38,523 nt of DNA from Candidatus Kapaibacterium sp. (GTDB lineage: Bacteria > Bacteroidota > Ignavibacteria > Kapaibacteriales > UBA4661), in NCBI GenBank assembly GCA_025358765.1, contig JANYIG010000197.1, forward strand, positions 1 through 38,523, read 5' to 3'. This document shows, piece by piece, positions 15,684 to 24,682 of the stretch. Position numbers and translations under genes: made by a program. The notes beneath the pieces are model-generated. The model searched no databases. It was not told where the DNA came from and saw only the letters and a program-made list of their open reading frames with translations. Each line of letters opens with the position of its first letter. The first letter of the stretch is position 1.

Positions 15684-16844
15684 ATGCAATTATCCTCTTC
15701 TCCCAACGACAGCAAGCCCGTCATCCTCATCGTGGATGATATTGCCGACAACCTTCAGCTGCTCGGCTCTATGTTACGCATCAGAGGTTATACCGTCGCA
15801 GCAGCACAAAGCGGCGAGCAGGCGCTGAAAACCATCGAAAAAAAGCTCCCCGACATAATCCTCCTTGATATTCAAATGCCAGAAATGAACGGCTACGAGG
15901 TGTGTCAGCATTTAAAAAACAAGCCGGAAACAAAAGATATTCCCATTATTTTTCTTACAGCGCAGACTGAGACCGAGGACATCATTCATGGTTTTAAAGC
16001 AGGTGCGGTGGACTACATCACCAAGCCCTTTAACACCGCAGAATTGCTTGCACGAGTGCAAACGCACCTTGATCTCAAACGCGCACGTGACATCATTGCC
16101 GAAAAAAGTCGGCGATTGGAGTTGCTCAACGAGGGTCTGATGCGGCTCAACAACGAAAAAGATGAGTTTATGGGCATTGCCGCACATGACCTGAAAAGCC
16201 CGCTCACAGCCATTCGTGGGCTGGCAGAATTTCTTCAATATGAACCGTCCATGCCGCCAGAACGTATCCAAGAAATTCTCCACAATATTGTGCTTTCGGC
16301 GGATCGTATGTTCTCACTTATCAAAAACCTGCTCGACGTGAACGCACTAGAAGAAGGCAGTATGAATGCTGCTCTTGAATACATCCATCTTCACGGTATT
16401 GTGCAAAACGTTGTGGAACGTTTTACTGCAACGGCGGCTGAAAAACGAATAACACTTCATTATGACACCCCGCTCTCCGACAGCATTATGATATTTGCCA
16501 ACGCTAATATCATCACGCAAATAGGAGAAAACCTGCTCTCGAATGCCATCAAATATTCTCCGTTTGACAAAAACGTGTATGTCCGTATCCTTGTCAGTGA
16601 AGGTAACATTCGGTGCGAGATTCAGGACGAAGGACCGGGCTTGTCAGACGTTGACAAACAAAAGCTCTTTGGTAAATTCGCCCAGCTTTCAGCACGACCA
16701 ACCGCGGATGAGCATTCAACGGGGCTTGGGTTGTATATTGTCAAAAAATTTACCGAATCTATGAATGGGCGCGTGTGGTGCGAAAGTATTGAAGGACAGG
16801 GAGCAACATTCATTGTAGAATTTCCTCAAGCAGAACAATTATAG
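15684..16844 (+). CDS. Response regulator-histidine kinase fusion (REC-HisKA-HATPase)
   Basis: This soluble protein has 386 residues. An N-terminal receiver domain (VILIVDDIADNLQ) carries phospho-acceptor Asp62 in LLDIQMPEMNG and the conserved Lys in YITKPF. A short coiled coil leads to HisKA with His168 in GIAAHDLKSPLTAI. The ATPase domain has NAIKYSPFDKN, DEGPGLSD and GTGLGLYIVKKF. Such REC-first kinases typically receive phosphate from another kinase and pass it on or change their own activity. A GTG at 15666 is in frame, but ATG 15684 starts just before the receiver domain and was chosen. The gene lies 49 bases after the hybrid kinase and 12 before the third kinase, so all three are probably one operon and one relay. 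Confidence 0.92.
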   Translation: MQLSSSPNDSKPVILIVDDIADNLQLLGSMLRIRGYTVAAAQSGEQALKTIEKKLPDIILLDIQMPEMNGYEVCQHLKNKPETKDIPIIFLTAQTETEDIIHGFKAGAVDYITKPFNTAELLARVQTHLDLKRARDIIAEKSRRLELLNEGLMRLNNEKDEFMGIAAHDLKSPLTAIRGLAEFLQYEPSMPPERIQEILHNIVLSADRMFSLIKNLLDVNALEEGSMNAALEYIHLHGIVQNVVERFTATAAEKRITLHYDTPLSDSIMIFANANIITQIGENLLSNAIKYSPFDKNVYVRILVSEGNIRCEIQDEGPGLSDVDKQKLFGKFAQLSARPTADEHSTGLGLYIVKKFTESMNGRVWCESIEGQGATFIVEFPQAEQL

Positions 16845-16856
16845 GGATTTGGAGCT

Positions 16857-19010
16857 ATGCAAAGCATAAAATTTACGACAAAATTCACATTAGGACTACT
16901 CATTGCTGCTGTTGTGCCGCTTGCGCTTGGTGGATATTGGCTATCGGTGCTGAATCTATCCGCTATCAAATCTACCTCGCGCGAACTCTATCTCTCGATT
17001 GCCCAAAATATTGCGGGCAAACTTGAATATGAAACCACCGAGCTAACAAACCTACTCTTGCAAACGGAAAAGATTCTCAACGACCAATACATCACCGAGA
17101 GCTCTGCTGTAGCACTTGTTGGCAATGTGCTTGGCAATGTAGAATACACCAGTGCCATTGGCATCTACGACGTGAATGGTCATTTGGTGGACACGTTTGC
17201 CAAACAAACCGGACCATTTCAAACACCACTTCCTACGGTCATTCCGGAGCATTTGCTGAGAAAACTAGCATCCTCGCAGGTTGTCATTGCCACACCAACA
17301 CGCTTTACTCCTCGCGGAGATGCCGCTGTGTTGCCAGTATTAGTGCGCTGTTCAGGGGAGCGCTTTACGGGTGTCCTTATGGCAGTGATTGACAACGCAG
17401 CACTTCGGCGGCTGGTCTTGCAAACTGCTGCACCTACGTTTGCTGGTGTACGTGGTCAGGTTTATTTGGTGGATGATTCGTTGCGAGCGGTCGTACATTC
17501 GGATACAAATCGTGCTAAGGATAGTGAATCCCTCGCTGGGAAAGGTATTTTCAAGAGTGAGCAGCAATTGAGTACCTCGTCATACAACGTGTCGGGTTCG
17601 GTGGAATACGACGATGCTGCGGGCGAAGCCATGCACGGGACGTTTTCGAGCATTGCGGCACTCAACATTGGCATCGTGGTTGAACAGCCACAGTCGGTTG
17701 CGTACAAATCTGTTATCCAAACACGCAACACGCTTTTCTTTTGGAGCATTGCAAGTGCTGTCATTGCTGGGTTTGTCAGTATTGTTGTCGGACGGCAGTT
17801 TTCCAAACCGATCACGCAATTAGTGAGTGCCTCGCGGAAATTTGCCGAGCAAGATTTCTCCGAACGATTGCCAACAAGCCGCAAAGATGAATTTGGCGTT
17901 CTCTTCGACGTACACAATCACGTAGCGGCGGAGCTTGGACGGTATCAAAAACTGAACATTAACGAAGTTATCACCGAACGGAATAAGTTTGAGGCAATCG
18001 CCCGCCAAGCCAGTGACGGTATCATTATCCTCAGCCCCACAAAAAAAATTATGCTCGTCAACGACGTTTTTGCGGGATGGTTCGAGTGCGAACCAGCGGC
18101 GGTGGAAGGCATGGGTATGGAAACGGCACTGACGAGCGATGACCTTAAAACCTATATCGGCAATGCCTTTGCGTCGGAGGAATCGCTCACACCTGTAGAG
18201 TTGCGATTCAATCGTGTGGGGGAAGTGCGGGAGACAGTGTTGCGAGGCGCAATGGTCAAAGTTGTAGTGGACGAAGCGCTTGCTGCGCTGGTGTACGTTC
18301 TGCGAGATGTCTCGAAGGAAGTGGAAGTTGACCGCATGAAGACTGATTTGGTCTCTATCGTGGCTCACGAACTCCGTTCGCCGCTCAATATTATCAAAGG
18401 ATACAGTGATATGATTCACGGGCAGTATGTGGGTGCGGAAGAGGCTATTCAGTTTGCCGGTACGATTTCGTCGCAAGCAGACCGCCTGAACGGTGTTATC
18501 ACAAAGTTCTTAGATATTAGTCGCATAGAATCTGGCAAAACAGATATTCAGCAAATACCGTATCGGTTGCACGAGCTTGTGAAAGCCATTATTAGCGTTA
18601 ATAGCCGCTTGGCGGTAGAAAAAAAGATAACATTGGAGCTTGCCCTGCCCGCTACTTCTGCACCGATTGTGGGCGACCCTGATTTGATTGGGCAAGTGAT
18701 ACTGAACTTTCTGAGTAATGCCGTTAAATACTCCGAAGCAGAAAAAAAGATGCGGGTTGTGATGCAAGAGCGCGAACGCGAGATGTATTTTGCTGTGGAG
18801 GACGAAGGCTACGGCATTTCTGAATCCTCGCAGCAAAAACTGTTCTCGAAATTTTTCCGCGCCACGGAAGACACTCGTGTTCAAGCAAATGTCGGAACAG
18901 GGCTTGGGTTGTCATTTGCAAAGGAAATTATTGAAAAACACGGCGGCGCAATCGGTGTCAAAAGCACCATCAACGTCGGTTCAACGTTTTGGTTCACACT
19001 GCCCAAATAA
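16857..19010 (+). CDS. Membrane histidine kinase (Cache-like, HAMP, PAS)
   Basis: The protein has 717 residues. A first transmembrane helix (about 10-31) is followed by a large extracytoplasmic sensor (about 35-285) resembling double Cache domains (SAIGIYDVNGHLVDTFAK, VYLVDDSLRAVVHSD). A second helix (about 292-312) leads to a HAMP domain (GRQFSKPITQLVSASRKFAE). A PAS domain (EAIARQASDGIIILSP), HisKA with His504 (IVAHELRSPLNIIKGY) and an ATPase domain (NFLSNAVKYSE, DEGYGIS, GTGLGLSFAKEI) follow. It has no receiver domain, so it must pass phosphate to another protein. The REC domains of the two kinases encoded just upstream are the obvious candidates. The MFS gene starts 45 bases after its stop. 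Cache domains commonly sense small organic molecules. Confidence 0.9.
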   Translation: MQSIKFTTKFTLGLLIAAVVPLALGGYWLSVLNLSAIKSTSRELYLSIAQNIAGKLEYETTELTNLLLQTEKILNDQYITESSAVALVGNVLGNVEYTSAIGIYDVNGHLVDTFAKQTGPFQTPLPTVIPEHLLRKLASSQVVIATPTRFTPRGDAAVLPVLVRCSGERFTGVLMAVIDNAALRRLVLQTAAPTFAGVRGQVYLVDDSLRAVVHSDTNRAKDSESLAGKGIFKSEQQLSTSSYNVSGSVEYDDAAGEAMHGTFSSIAALNIGIVVEQPQSVAYKSVIQTRNTLFFWSIASAVIAGFVSIVVGRQFSKPITQLVSASRKFAEQDFSERLPTSRKDEFGVLFDVHNHVAAELGRYQKLNINEVITERNKFEAIARQASDGIIILSPTKKIMLVNDVFAGWFECEPAAVEGMGMETALTSDDLKTYIGNAFASEESLTPVELRFNRVGEVRETVLRGAMVKVVVDEALAALVYVLRDVSKEVEVDRMKTDLVSIVAHELRSPLNIIKGYSDMIHGQYVGAEEAIQFAGTISSQADRLNGVITKFLDISRIESGKTDIQQIPYRLHELVKAIISVNSRLAVEKKITLELALPATSAPIVGDPDLIGQVILNFLSNAVKYSEAEKKMRVVMQEREREMYFAVEDEGYGISESSQQKLFSKFFRATEDTRVQANVGTGLGLSFAKEIIEKHGGAIGVKSTINVGSTFWFTLPK

Positions 19011-19055
19011 GCGCAAATTTTCAAATACCAAGTATCAAACAAAACAACCAAACTC

Positions 19056-20390
19056 ATGCCCTATCCTCCCACACGTGCCGCATGGTATGCCGTTGTTATA
19101 CTCCTGCTTGCTTATGTTTCATCCATCATTGACCGTGTGGTGTTGGGTTTCCTTATTACGCCAATTAAACAAACATTTCAGGTCACGGACTCACACGTGA
19201 GTTTATTGTTGGGCATCGCCTTCACATTGTTTTACACCGTAGTGGGTATTCCCTCTGGATGGCTTGCAGACACGCGCACACGGCGCACCGTTGCAGCAGT
19301 TGGCATATTGCTTTGGAGCTTCGCTACAATGTACTGCGGTTTGGCGCAAAGCTATACGCAACTGTTTATCGGGCGTGTATTGGTCGGTGTGGGTGAGGCA
19401 ACGCTTGGACCGGCGGCATATTCGCTCCTTGCAGATTATTTTCCGCCACAACGCCGCGCTGGTGCGTTCAGCACATACTCGATGGGTATTACGGTAGGAG
19501 CAGGGTTGGCAGTAGTGATTGCGGGCATTGTTGTTGGGCTTGCCCGAACGCAAGCAACGATGACGCTTCCCGTCATTGGTGGTATCGTAGGTGACGTGCG
19601 AACGTGGCAGTACGTATTTTTCGTGGTCGGAGCGCCCGGACTTTTGATTGCGGCGCTGATGATGACTGTGCGGGAGCCAGAACGCCAAAACGCGCAACTC
19701 AAAAGAATTTCACTTGCCGAAACGTTTGTTTTTATGCGCTTGCACTGGAAAACAATGTTTTGCCATAGTGTTGGATTCGGCTTCTTTTCTATCTTCAATC
19801 AAGGCGTAGGGTTTTGGTTGCCGGAATTTTTTGTGCGGAGTTACGGCTGGTCGAAGCCTGATATTGGTCAAACGCAGGGGTTTATTGTGGCTGTCTGCGG
19901 CACATTGGGCTTAGTAGCAGGCGGGCGTTTGACGGCATGGTTTGCAGAGCGAGGACATACGGATGCTACGATGCGGACGATGATGGTGTGTGCCGCCGGA
20001 GTAGCATTTTTCGGTTTGCTATTGCCGTTCATGCCGGATGGTCGTACAGCCGCAATATTGCTGGCTCCTACTGTATTTTTCAGCTTTGCTCCATATGGCG
20101 CGGCAACAGCAGCACTGCAAGAAATTGTTCCGAATCAACTGCGTGGGCAGACAGCAGCGTTTTTTCTCTTCACGATTAACCTTATTGGCGGCGGATTAGG
20201 ACCAATCCTGATTGCAACGCTCACCGACGCGGTATTTAAGAATGAGGCTGCTTTGCGGTCATCCATCCTCGTGGCTACAGCGTTCGGATTAGGTATGGCG
20301 CTGTTATTATACGGCATCGGGCTACAACATTTTCGGGCAAGTGTGGCGGAGCGAAGGAACATAGAAGGAAAAGAAGAAAGTGCCGCGTAA
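19056..20390 (+). CDS. MFS transporter, Spinster-like
   Basis: This protein of 444 residues has about twelve hydrophobic segments in two halves. Between helices 2 and 3 the MFS loop motif appears as GIPSGWLADTRTRR, and the helix 4-5 region reads GRVLVGVGEATLGPAAYSLLADYFP, a pattern seen in the Spinster (SPNS)-like and related organic-anion MFS families. The substrate cannot be told. It follows the third kinase by 45 bases and may be part of the same transcript, so its substrate could be the ligand sensed by the Cache domain. It ends in a terminator shared with the convergent FmdB-type gene. Confidence 0.85.
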   Translation: MPYPPTRAAWYAVVILLLAYVSSIIDRVVLGFLITPIKQTFQVTDSHVSLLLGIAFTLFYTVVGIPSGWLADTRTRRTVAAVGILLWSFATMYCGLAQSYTQLFIGRVLVGVGEATLGPAAYSLLADYFPPQRRAGAFSTYSMGITVGAGLAVVIAGIVVGLARTQATMTLPVIGGIVGDVRTWQYVFFVVGAPGLLIAALMMTVREPERQNAQLKRISLAETFVFMRLHWKTMFCHSVGFGFFSIFNQGVGFWLPEFFVRSYGWSKPDIGQTQGFIVAVCGTLGLVAGGRLTAWFAERGHTDATMRTMMVCAAGVAFFGLLLPFMPDGRTAAILLAPTVFFSFAPYGAATAALQEIVPNQLRGQTAAFFLFTINLIGGGLGPILIATLTDAVFKNEAALRSSILVATAFGLGMALLLYGIGLQHFRASVAERRNIEGKEESAA

Positions 20391-20415
20391 CTCCGTTCGA
20401 GTCAGGCGGCACTTT
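20377..20415. terminator. Bidirectional intrinsic terminator
   Basis: AAAGTGCCGC (20377-20386) pairs perfectly with GCGGCACTTT (20406-20415). The left arm overlaps the last codons of the MFS gene. A T-rich stretch follows on the right and an A-rich one precedes on the left. The convergent FmdB-type gene ends at 20453. Confidence 0.8.
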
Positions 20416-20452
20416 GCTATTTTGCTATAAAGGCTTCCATTATTGGGGAGCA

Positions 20453-20830
20453 TTATTCGCTTGCAGATGAACTTGAAGAAGGTGCATTCGATGATGAATT
20501 CACAGGTGCAGATGCTACGCTCGACGAGGTAGATGAATCCGATGATGAATTGCTTGCGGAAGGCGCAGAGCTTGCTGCGGCATCGGAGGATGCGCTTGCG
20601 GGTTTAGTGGACGGAGCGCCAGATTTTTTGACGTAATCCGTTGAATAAAACCCATCGCCGTTAAAAATTAAACCGCTTCCACCACTGATTTTACGCTGGA
20701 CGGAGCCTTTGCCTTTTTGGGCGATCGTACACACGTTTTCGGGGCAGGTTGTGAGTTTTGCGTCCTTCATAGACTGGAACCACTCGAAATTCGCGCCGCA
20801 AGTGTCGCAATGATAATCATACGTTGGCAT
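20453..20830 (-). CDS. FmdB-family zinc-ribbon protein with Ser/Ala-rich tail
   Basis: The first about 65 residues of this 125-residue protein are an FmdB-type zinc ribbon: MPTYDYHCDTCG with Cys8 and Cys11, then Cys29 and Cys34 in TTCPENVC, and the family ending GGSGLIFNGDGFYSTDY. These small proteins may regulate or assist gene expression or metal handling; the role is unclear. The remaining 50 or so residues are almost only Ser, Ala, Pro, Asp and Asn, a low-complexity tail common in this family. ATG 20830 was chosen over a longer frame because AAGGAAGG lies just upstream and the ribbon begins there. It follows ispG by 16 bases, so the two are likely co-transcribed. Confidence 0.85.
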   Translation of the reverse strand: MPTYDYHCDTCGANFEWFQSMKDAKLTTCPENVCTIAQKGKGSVQRKISGGSGLIFNGDGFYSTDYVKKSGAPSTKPASASSDAAASSAPSASNSSSDSSTSSSVASAPVNSSSNAPSSSSSASE

Positions 20831-20846
20831 AGTAAAAACCTTCCTT

Positions 20847-22004
20847 TTAGTGCGCTGCTGCCTCTTCGGTGGGAACAAAATTTTGGATTTCTTCGATCAG
20901 CGCCGAAACAATTTCCTCCTCTTTAATACGGCGCACCACCACGCCTTTGCGGTAGAGAATTGCCACGCCCTTGCCGGCTGCAATGCCGATGTCTGCTTCG
21001 CTTGCTTCACCCGGACCGTTCACCACGCAACCCAGAAGCGCCACTTTGACGGGCTTTTTAATACCTTTTACGGCTTCTTCAAGTTGATTCGTAATTTTGA
21101 ACAAATCCACTTCCAAGCGTCCGCATGTTGGGCAGGCGATGATTTCCACTGTACGCTGTGCCAAACCTAACGACCGTAAGATTTCTTTGCCGACTTCGAC
21201 TTCTTTTTCTGGCTCGTCTGTGAGCGATACGCGAATCGTGTCGCCAATGCCCTCAGCAAGAAGCGTTCCAATACCAACTGCGGATTTAATCGTGCCTACA
21301 CGCGGCGTTCCCGCTTCAGTCACGCCCAAATGTAATGGGAAATCCGTGCGCTCGGCAAGCATTCTGTATGCTTCAATCATCAACCGTACATCGGTGGATT
21401 TCACGGAAATGATAATGTCGTCAAAACCGAAATCCTGTGCGATACCCGCGTGACGCATAGCGCTCTCGAACAGAGCTTCGGGGGTTGGGTAGCCATATTT
21501 CTGCAAAATATCTTCTTCAAGCGAGCCGGAATTTACACCGATGCGGATGGGAATCTGGCGCTCTTTTGCTTTGCTCAAAACCTCGTGAATACGCTCTTTG
21601 GATCCAATATTGCCCGGATTGATACGAACTTTTGCCACACCAGCTTCGATTGCCTTCAGCGCAAAGATGTGGTTAAAATGAATATCCGCCACAATCGGCA
21701 CTTCAGAACCACGCACGATTTCCGCCATTGCTTCGGCTGCATGTTTGTCGTTCACTGTCACGCGAACGATATCTACACCCGCTTCTTGGCAACGCTTGAT
21801 TTGCTCAATGGTGGCTTTTGCATCGGAAGTTTTCGTTTTGGTCATCGTTTGAACGCTTATCGGAGCATTCCCACCAACTTGAATACCGCCTACCATTACC
21901 GCACGAGACTTTCGGCGGCGGAAAGGCGCGGTTGCGTATGGTTGTTCATGCGTACCGTTGCTGCCATTACCATTCAAAACGGGAAGAGAAAAGGATTGCG
22001 ACAT
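20847..22004 (-). CDS. ispG: 4-hydroxy-3-methylbut-2-enyl diphosphate synthase IspG (GcpE)
   Basis: IspG makes HMBPP from methylerythritol cyclodiphosphate in the MEP isoprenoid pathway, using a [4Fe-4S] cluster. The protein has 385 residues, the short bacterial form without the insert seen in some Bacteroidota and plants. The TIM-barrel half includes GGNAPISVQTMTKTKT, PIVADIHFNH and RINPGNIG. The cluster ligands are Cys291, Cys294 (ACPTCGR) and Cys326 (LLGCVVNGPGE), with Glu333 as the fourth ligand. All are present, so the enzyme should be active. Its presence shows isoprenoids are made by the MEP route. The rhomboid gene lies 75 bases upstream and the FmdB-type gene 16 bases downstream on the same strand. 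Confidence 0.96.
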   Translation of the reverse strand: MSQSFSLPVLNGNGSNGTHEQPYATAPFRRRKSRAVMVGGIQVGGNAPISVQTMTKTKTSDAKATIEQIKRCQEAGVDIVRVTVNDKHAAEAMAEIVRGSEVPIVADIHFNHIFALKAIEAGVAKVRINPGNIGSKERIHEVLSKAKERQIPIRIGVNSGSLEEDILQKYGYPTPEALFESAMRHAGIAQDFGFDDIIISVKSTDVRLMIEAYRMLAERTDFPLHLGVTEAGTPRVGTIKSAVGIGTLLAEGIGDTIRVSLTDEPEKEVEVGKEILRSLGLAQRTVEIIACPTCGRLEVDLFKITNQLEEAVKGIKKPVKVALLGCVVNGPGEASEADIGIAAGKGVAILYRKGVVVRRIKEEEIVSALIEEIQNFVPTEEAAAH

Positions 22005-22079
22005 AACGTGTCTATAATTTTTAAGTGTCTGTAATTTGGTTATACCGTTTGTGCTTCTTCAGAATGAAGCTGAGGTGCG

Positions 22080-23009
22080 TCAGAGTTTTTTGCTGGCATC
22101 GTAGAGCTTTTGCTTTTCGTCATCGGAAAGGCTATTGTAGCCAGTGTGAGCGATTTTGTCCAAAATGCTGTCTATTTCTTCTTGTGTGATTTCACCGCGA
22201 GTACTCGCCGCTTCGTCCGATGATGCACGAAACCACGCACGCGGGCTACGCTGTGTCGTTGTGACGGAATTAATATCATAGATTTTCCGACTCGGTGCAA
22301 TCGCCCTGCGCCTACCCGTCAACACATCTGTTATTCGGTCGAAGAACCCAAAGATGCCGAGTCTGTCGCCAAAGCGCAAGAGTAGATATCCACACAATGC
22401 GCCACCTACGTGGGCAAAATGCGCCACATTACCACCACCACCCGTGATACCAAGAATAAAATCAATCGCAATCCAGCCTAATACTAATATTTTCGCAGGA
22501 ATCGGAAAAAAAATCGGGAACATCATAATCGGTCGGTCGGGGAACATGAAACCAAATGCCAGCAAGATACCGTTGATAGAACCAGATGCTCCAACTGTTG
22601 GAGCAGCATCGCCGAGTAAATAGCTAATGCAAATATGTACAAGCGCCGCACCAATACCGCAAAGCAGGTAAAATGTCAAAAAGCGCCGTGCACCCCAGAT
22701 GGATTCAAGTTCCGAGCCAAACATCCACAACGCGAACATATTAAAAAGCAAATGCGTAAATCCACCGTGCATAAACTGATACGACAGCATTTGCCAAGGC
22801 ATAAACTCGTCACCAAGAATCGGTTGCAGCGCGAACCAATGCATTAAATACGCCTGCACTGGTACGCCACCTATTGTCAGCAAGCCCAAAAACCAATGCT
22901 GGAGCAAATACACCACAACATTTGTAATAATCAAGGCTCGGATAACGGGCGGGAAGAAACTCCGCAGACCGCCACCGCTCCCGTAGTTCGTGTAATAATA
23001 ATTTGCCAT
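22080..23009 (-). CDS. Rhomboid-family intramembrane serine protease
   Basis: This 309-residue protein has six or so transmembrane helices and the rhomboid catalytic set: HGGFTHLLFNMFALWMFG (oxyanion region), Ser142 in VGASGSINGI, and His200 in AHFAHVGGALCG. Ser-His dyads of this kind cut transmembrane substrates within the membrane. A soluble tail (about 245-309) ends EEIDSILDKIAHTGYNSL and SDDEKQKL, a short C-terminal domain typical of Bacteroidota rhomboids. ATG 23009 (MANYYYTNYG) was preferred to a TTG at 23024. It may be co-transcribed with ispG, 75 bases downstream. Substrates are unknown. Confidence 0.93.
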   Translation of the reverse strand: MANYYYTNYGSGGGLRSFFPPVIRALIITNVVVYLLQHWFLGLLTIGGVPVQAYLMHWFALQPILGDEFMPWQMLSYQFMHGGFTHLLFNMFALWMFGSELESIWGARRFLTFYLLCGIGAALVHICISYLLGDAAPTVGASGSINGILLAFGFMFPDRPIMMFPIFFPIPAKILVLGWIAIDFILGITGGGGNVAHFAHVGGALCGYLLLRFGDRLGIFGFFDRITDVLTGRRRAIAPSRKIYDINSVTTTQRSPRAWFRASSDEAASTRGEITQEEIDSILDKIAHTGYNSLSDDEKQKLYDASKKL

Positions 23010-23236
23010 TGCTTTTTTGTTCAATAATCAAGTAGGTAATTAAACACTCTGTTGTTGATTTTGAGAATGAGACGTTTTATCGTATGAAGAATTGCCGCCG
23101 ATAGGGTTCTGCTCCATACTTCTGATGTGAATTAAAAGGTGAAACCTCAATTTCATCAAAACGTAGGATGTAGGCTTCACGAACTATTCGGCGGTCAAAC
23201 AGAGAATTATTGTATCAATTCTTAGGTTGTCTCCGA

Positions 23237-24682
23237 TTAGTTTGTCTCCAAAAAATCCTCTGAAAACAGATTTGGCAGCCAATCCATGATTTTTTGTTTT
23301 TCTCTTTTGGAAAGACGGTTGCCGGAAAGCTCGAGTGTTTGCAGTTGTTGGAGGTGCTTTATTTCTTCTGGAATTGAGGTGATTTGATTGCGGTTCAGCA
23401 GCAAGAGCTTGAGGTTAACGAGTTTGCTCATATCCGAGGGAATAGAGGTGAGCTTGTTACCCGTTAGGACGCATATTTTCAGGCTTGGAAGATTACCTAC
23501 ATTTGGAAGCAATGTTTGAAGCTGGTTATCGCTCAAGTTGAGGTCTTGTAAATTCACAAGGCTATCAATTTCTGGGGCAATAGTTTTGAGTTTGTTGCTC
23601 CCCAAATCTAATGTCTGGAGCGTACGGATACGGCATATCTGCGTTGGAAACGTAGAAAGCTGATTACTACTTGCGGAAAAAGTTTTTAGCGCCTGAAGTT
23701 TTCCAAGTTCTTGGGGTAAGTCCGTGAGCTGATTAAAACTTAAAACAAGCATTTGTAGGCTATCAAGATTGCCGATTTGATGCGGGATAGACGTGAGTTT
23801 GTTGGTACTCAATTCTAAGCGTTGTAACGCCCGAAGCCCTCCGATTTCCTCTGGAAGTGTCGTCAGACGATTATTGACGAGATCAAGCGTTTTGAGCGCT
23901 GCGAGTTTGCCGATACTGCGCGGTAATGTTGTCAATTTATTATTGACCAAAACTAATGTTTCAAGATTAAAGAGGCTTCCGATACCATATGGTATTGCCG
24001 TGAGTGGGTTGTAGCTTGCATTGAGGGATTTCAGCGAGGATAGATTGCCGATTTCATTCGGCAGCACGGCAATTTTGTTTGCACTGATGTCGAAATCACG
24101 TAAATGGGGAAAGCTACTAATGCTGGTAGGCAATATAGAAATCTGATTATTACTTAACAGCAGAGCGCGTATATTGAAGAGTTTGCCGATTTCGGGCGGG
24201 AGTTCTCTGATGCGATTGTAGCTTGCGCCGAGCGTATGCAGATATACCAGATTGTCAAGATGAATCGGAAGCGATGTAAGCTGATTATTGCTAATAATAA
24301 GCGTTTGTAAGTTTTGGAGCGTTGAAAGCTGTGCCGGTAACTCAGCGAGCTGATTGTTACTCACGTCTAAGACTTGCAAATTACGGAACAGCGCAATGTC
24401 GGATGATAACGCTGAGAGTTTTTGAAAACTCAAGTTGAGTTTATAGACTTTATTCCGCTCCTTGAGTGCTTCTTTGAGCGAATAATACGTTTTTTGTTTT
24501 GCAAGCGTGGCAGAATCAAGAAGCGCTGCTTGATTCGGTTGTGGTACCGCCTGTTGCTGGGCAAAAAGACGAAAAACAGAGGTGACGATACAGACAACAA
24601 TGATGCCTATACGACGAAGCGCGGTGCGATAAAAGGATGGTGTGTGCTGACGCATGTTCTGCAATAAGCTGTAGCGCATCAT
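23237..24682 (-). CDS. Exported leucine-rich-repeat protein (sixteen 23-residue repeats)
   Basis: The N-terminus of this 481-residue protein has a signal-like hydrophobic segment (IGIIVVCIVTSVFRLFAQQ), with the mature start near residue 43. After a 45-residue helical lead-in, at least sixteen consecutive LRRs of exactly 23 residues follow the pattern LxxLxLSxNxLTxLPxxIGxLxx, for example LKTLDLVNNRLTTLPEEIG. The last repeat runs into a helical cap (KREKQKIMDWLPNLFSED). The consensus is close to the plant-type/SDS22-like class common in environmental bacteria. LRRs form a curved solenoid that binds proteins, so a periplasmic or surface binding role is likely. Starts at 24682, 24679 and 24655 are possible; 24655 gives a more typical signal-peptide length. 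Confidence 0.9.
   Translation of the reverse strand: MMRYSLLQNMRQHTPSFYRTALRRIGIIVVCIVTSVFRLFAQQQAVPQPNQAALLDSATLAKQKTYYSLKEALKERNKVYKLNLSFQKLSALSSDIALFRNLQVLDVSNNQLAELPAQLSTLQNLQTLIISNNQLTSLPIHLDNLVYLHTLGASYNRIRELPPEIGKLFNIRALLLSNNQISILPTSISSFPHLRDFDISANKIAVLPNEIGNLSSLKSLNASYNPLTAIPYGIGSLFNLETLVLVNNKLTTLPRSIGKLAALKTLDLVNNRLTTLPEEIGGLRALQRLELSTNKLTSIPHQIGNLDSLQMLVLSFNQLTDLPQELGKLQALKTFSASSNQLSTFPTQICRIRTLQTLDLGSNKLKTIAPEIDSLVNLQDLNLSDNQLQTLLPNVGNLPSLKICVLTGNKLTSIPSDMSKLVNLKLLLLNRNQITSIPEEIKHLQQLQTLELSGNRLSKREKQKIMDWLPNLFSEDFLETN

Noticed and set aside
20377-20415. GTTCGAGTC, reminiscent of a tRNA T-arm
   Set aside because: It lies in the loop of the terminator; no acceptor stem, D-arm or anticodon arm surrounds it.
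23237-24682. Regular 69-base spacing suggestive of a CRISPR-like array
   Set aside because: The period is the 23-codon LRR unit of one open frame; the units differ at DNA level and have no spacer-repeat structure.
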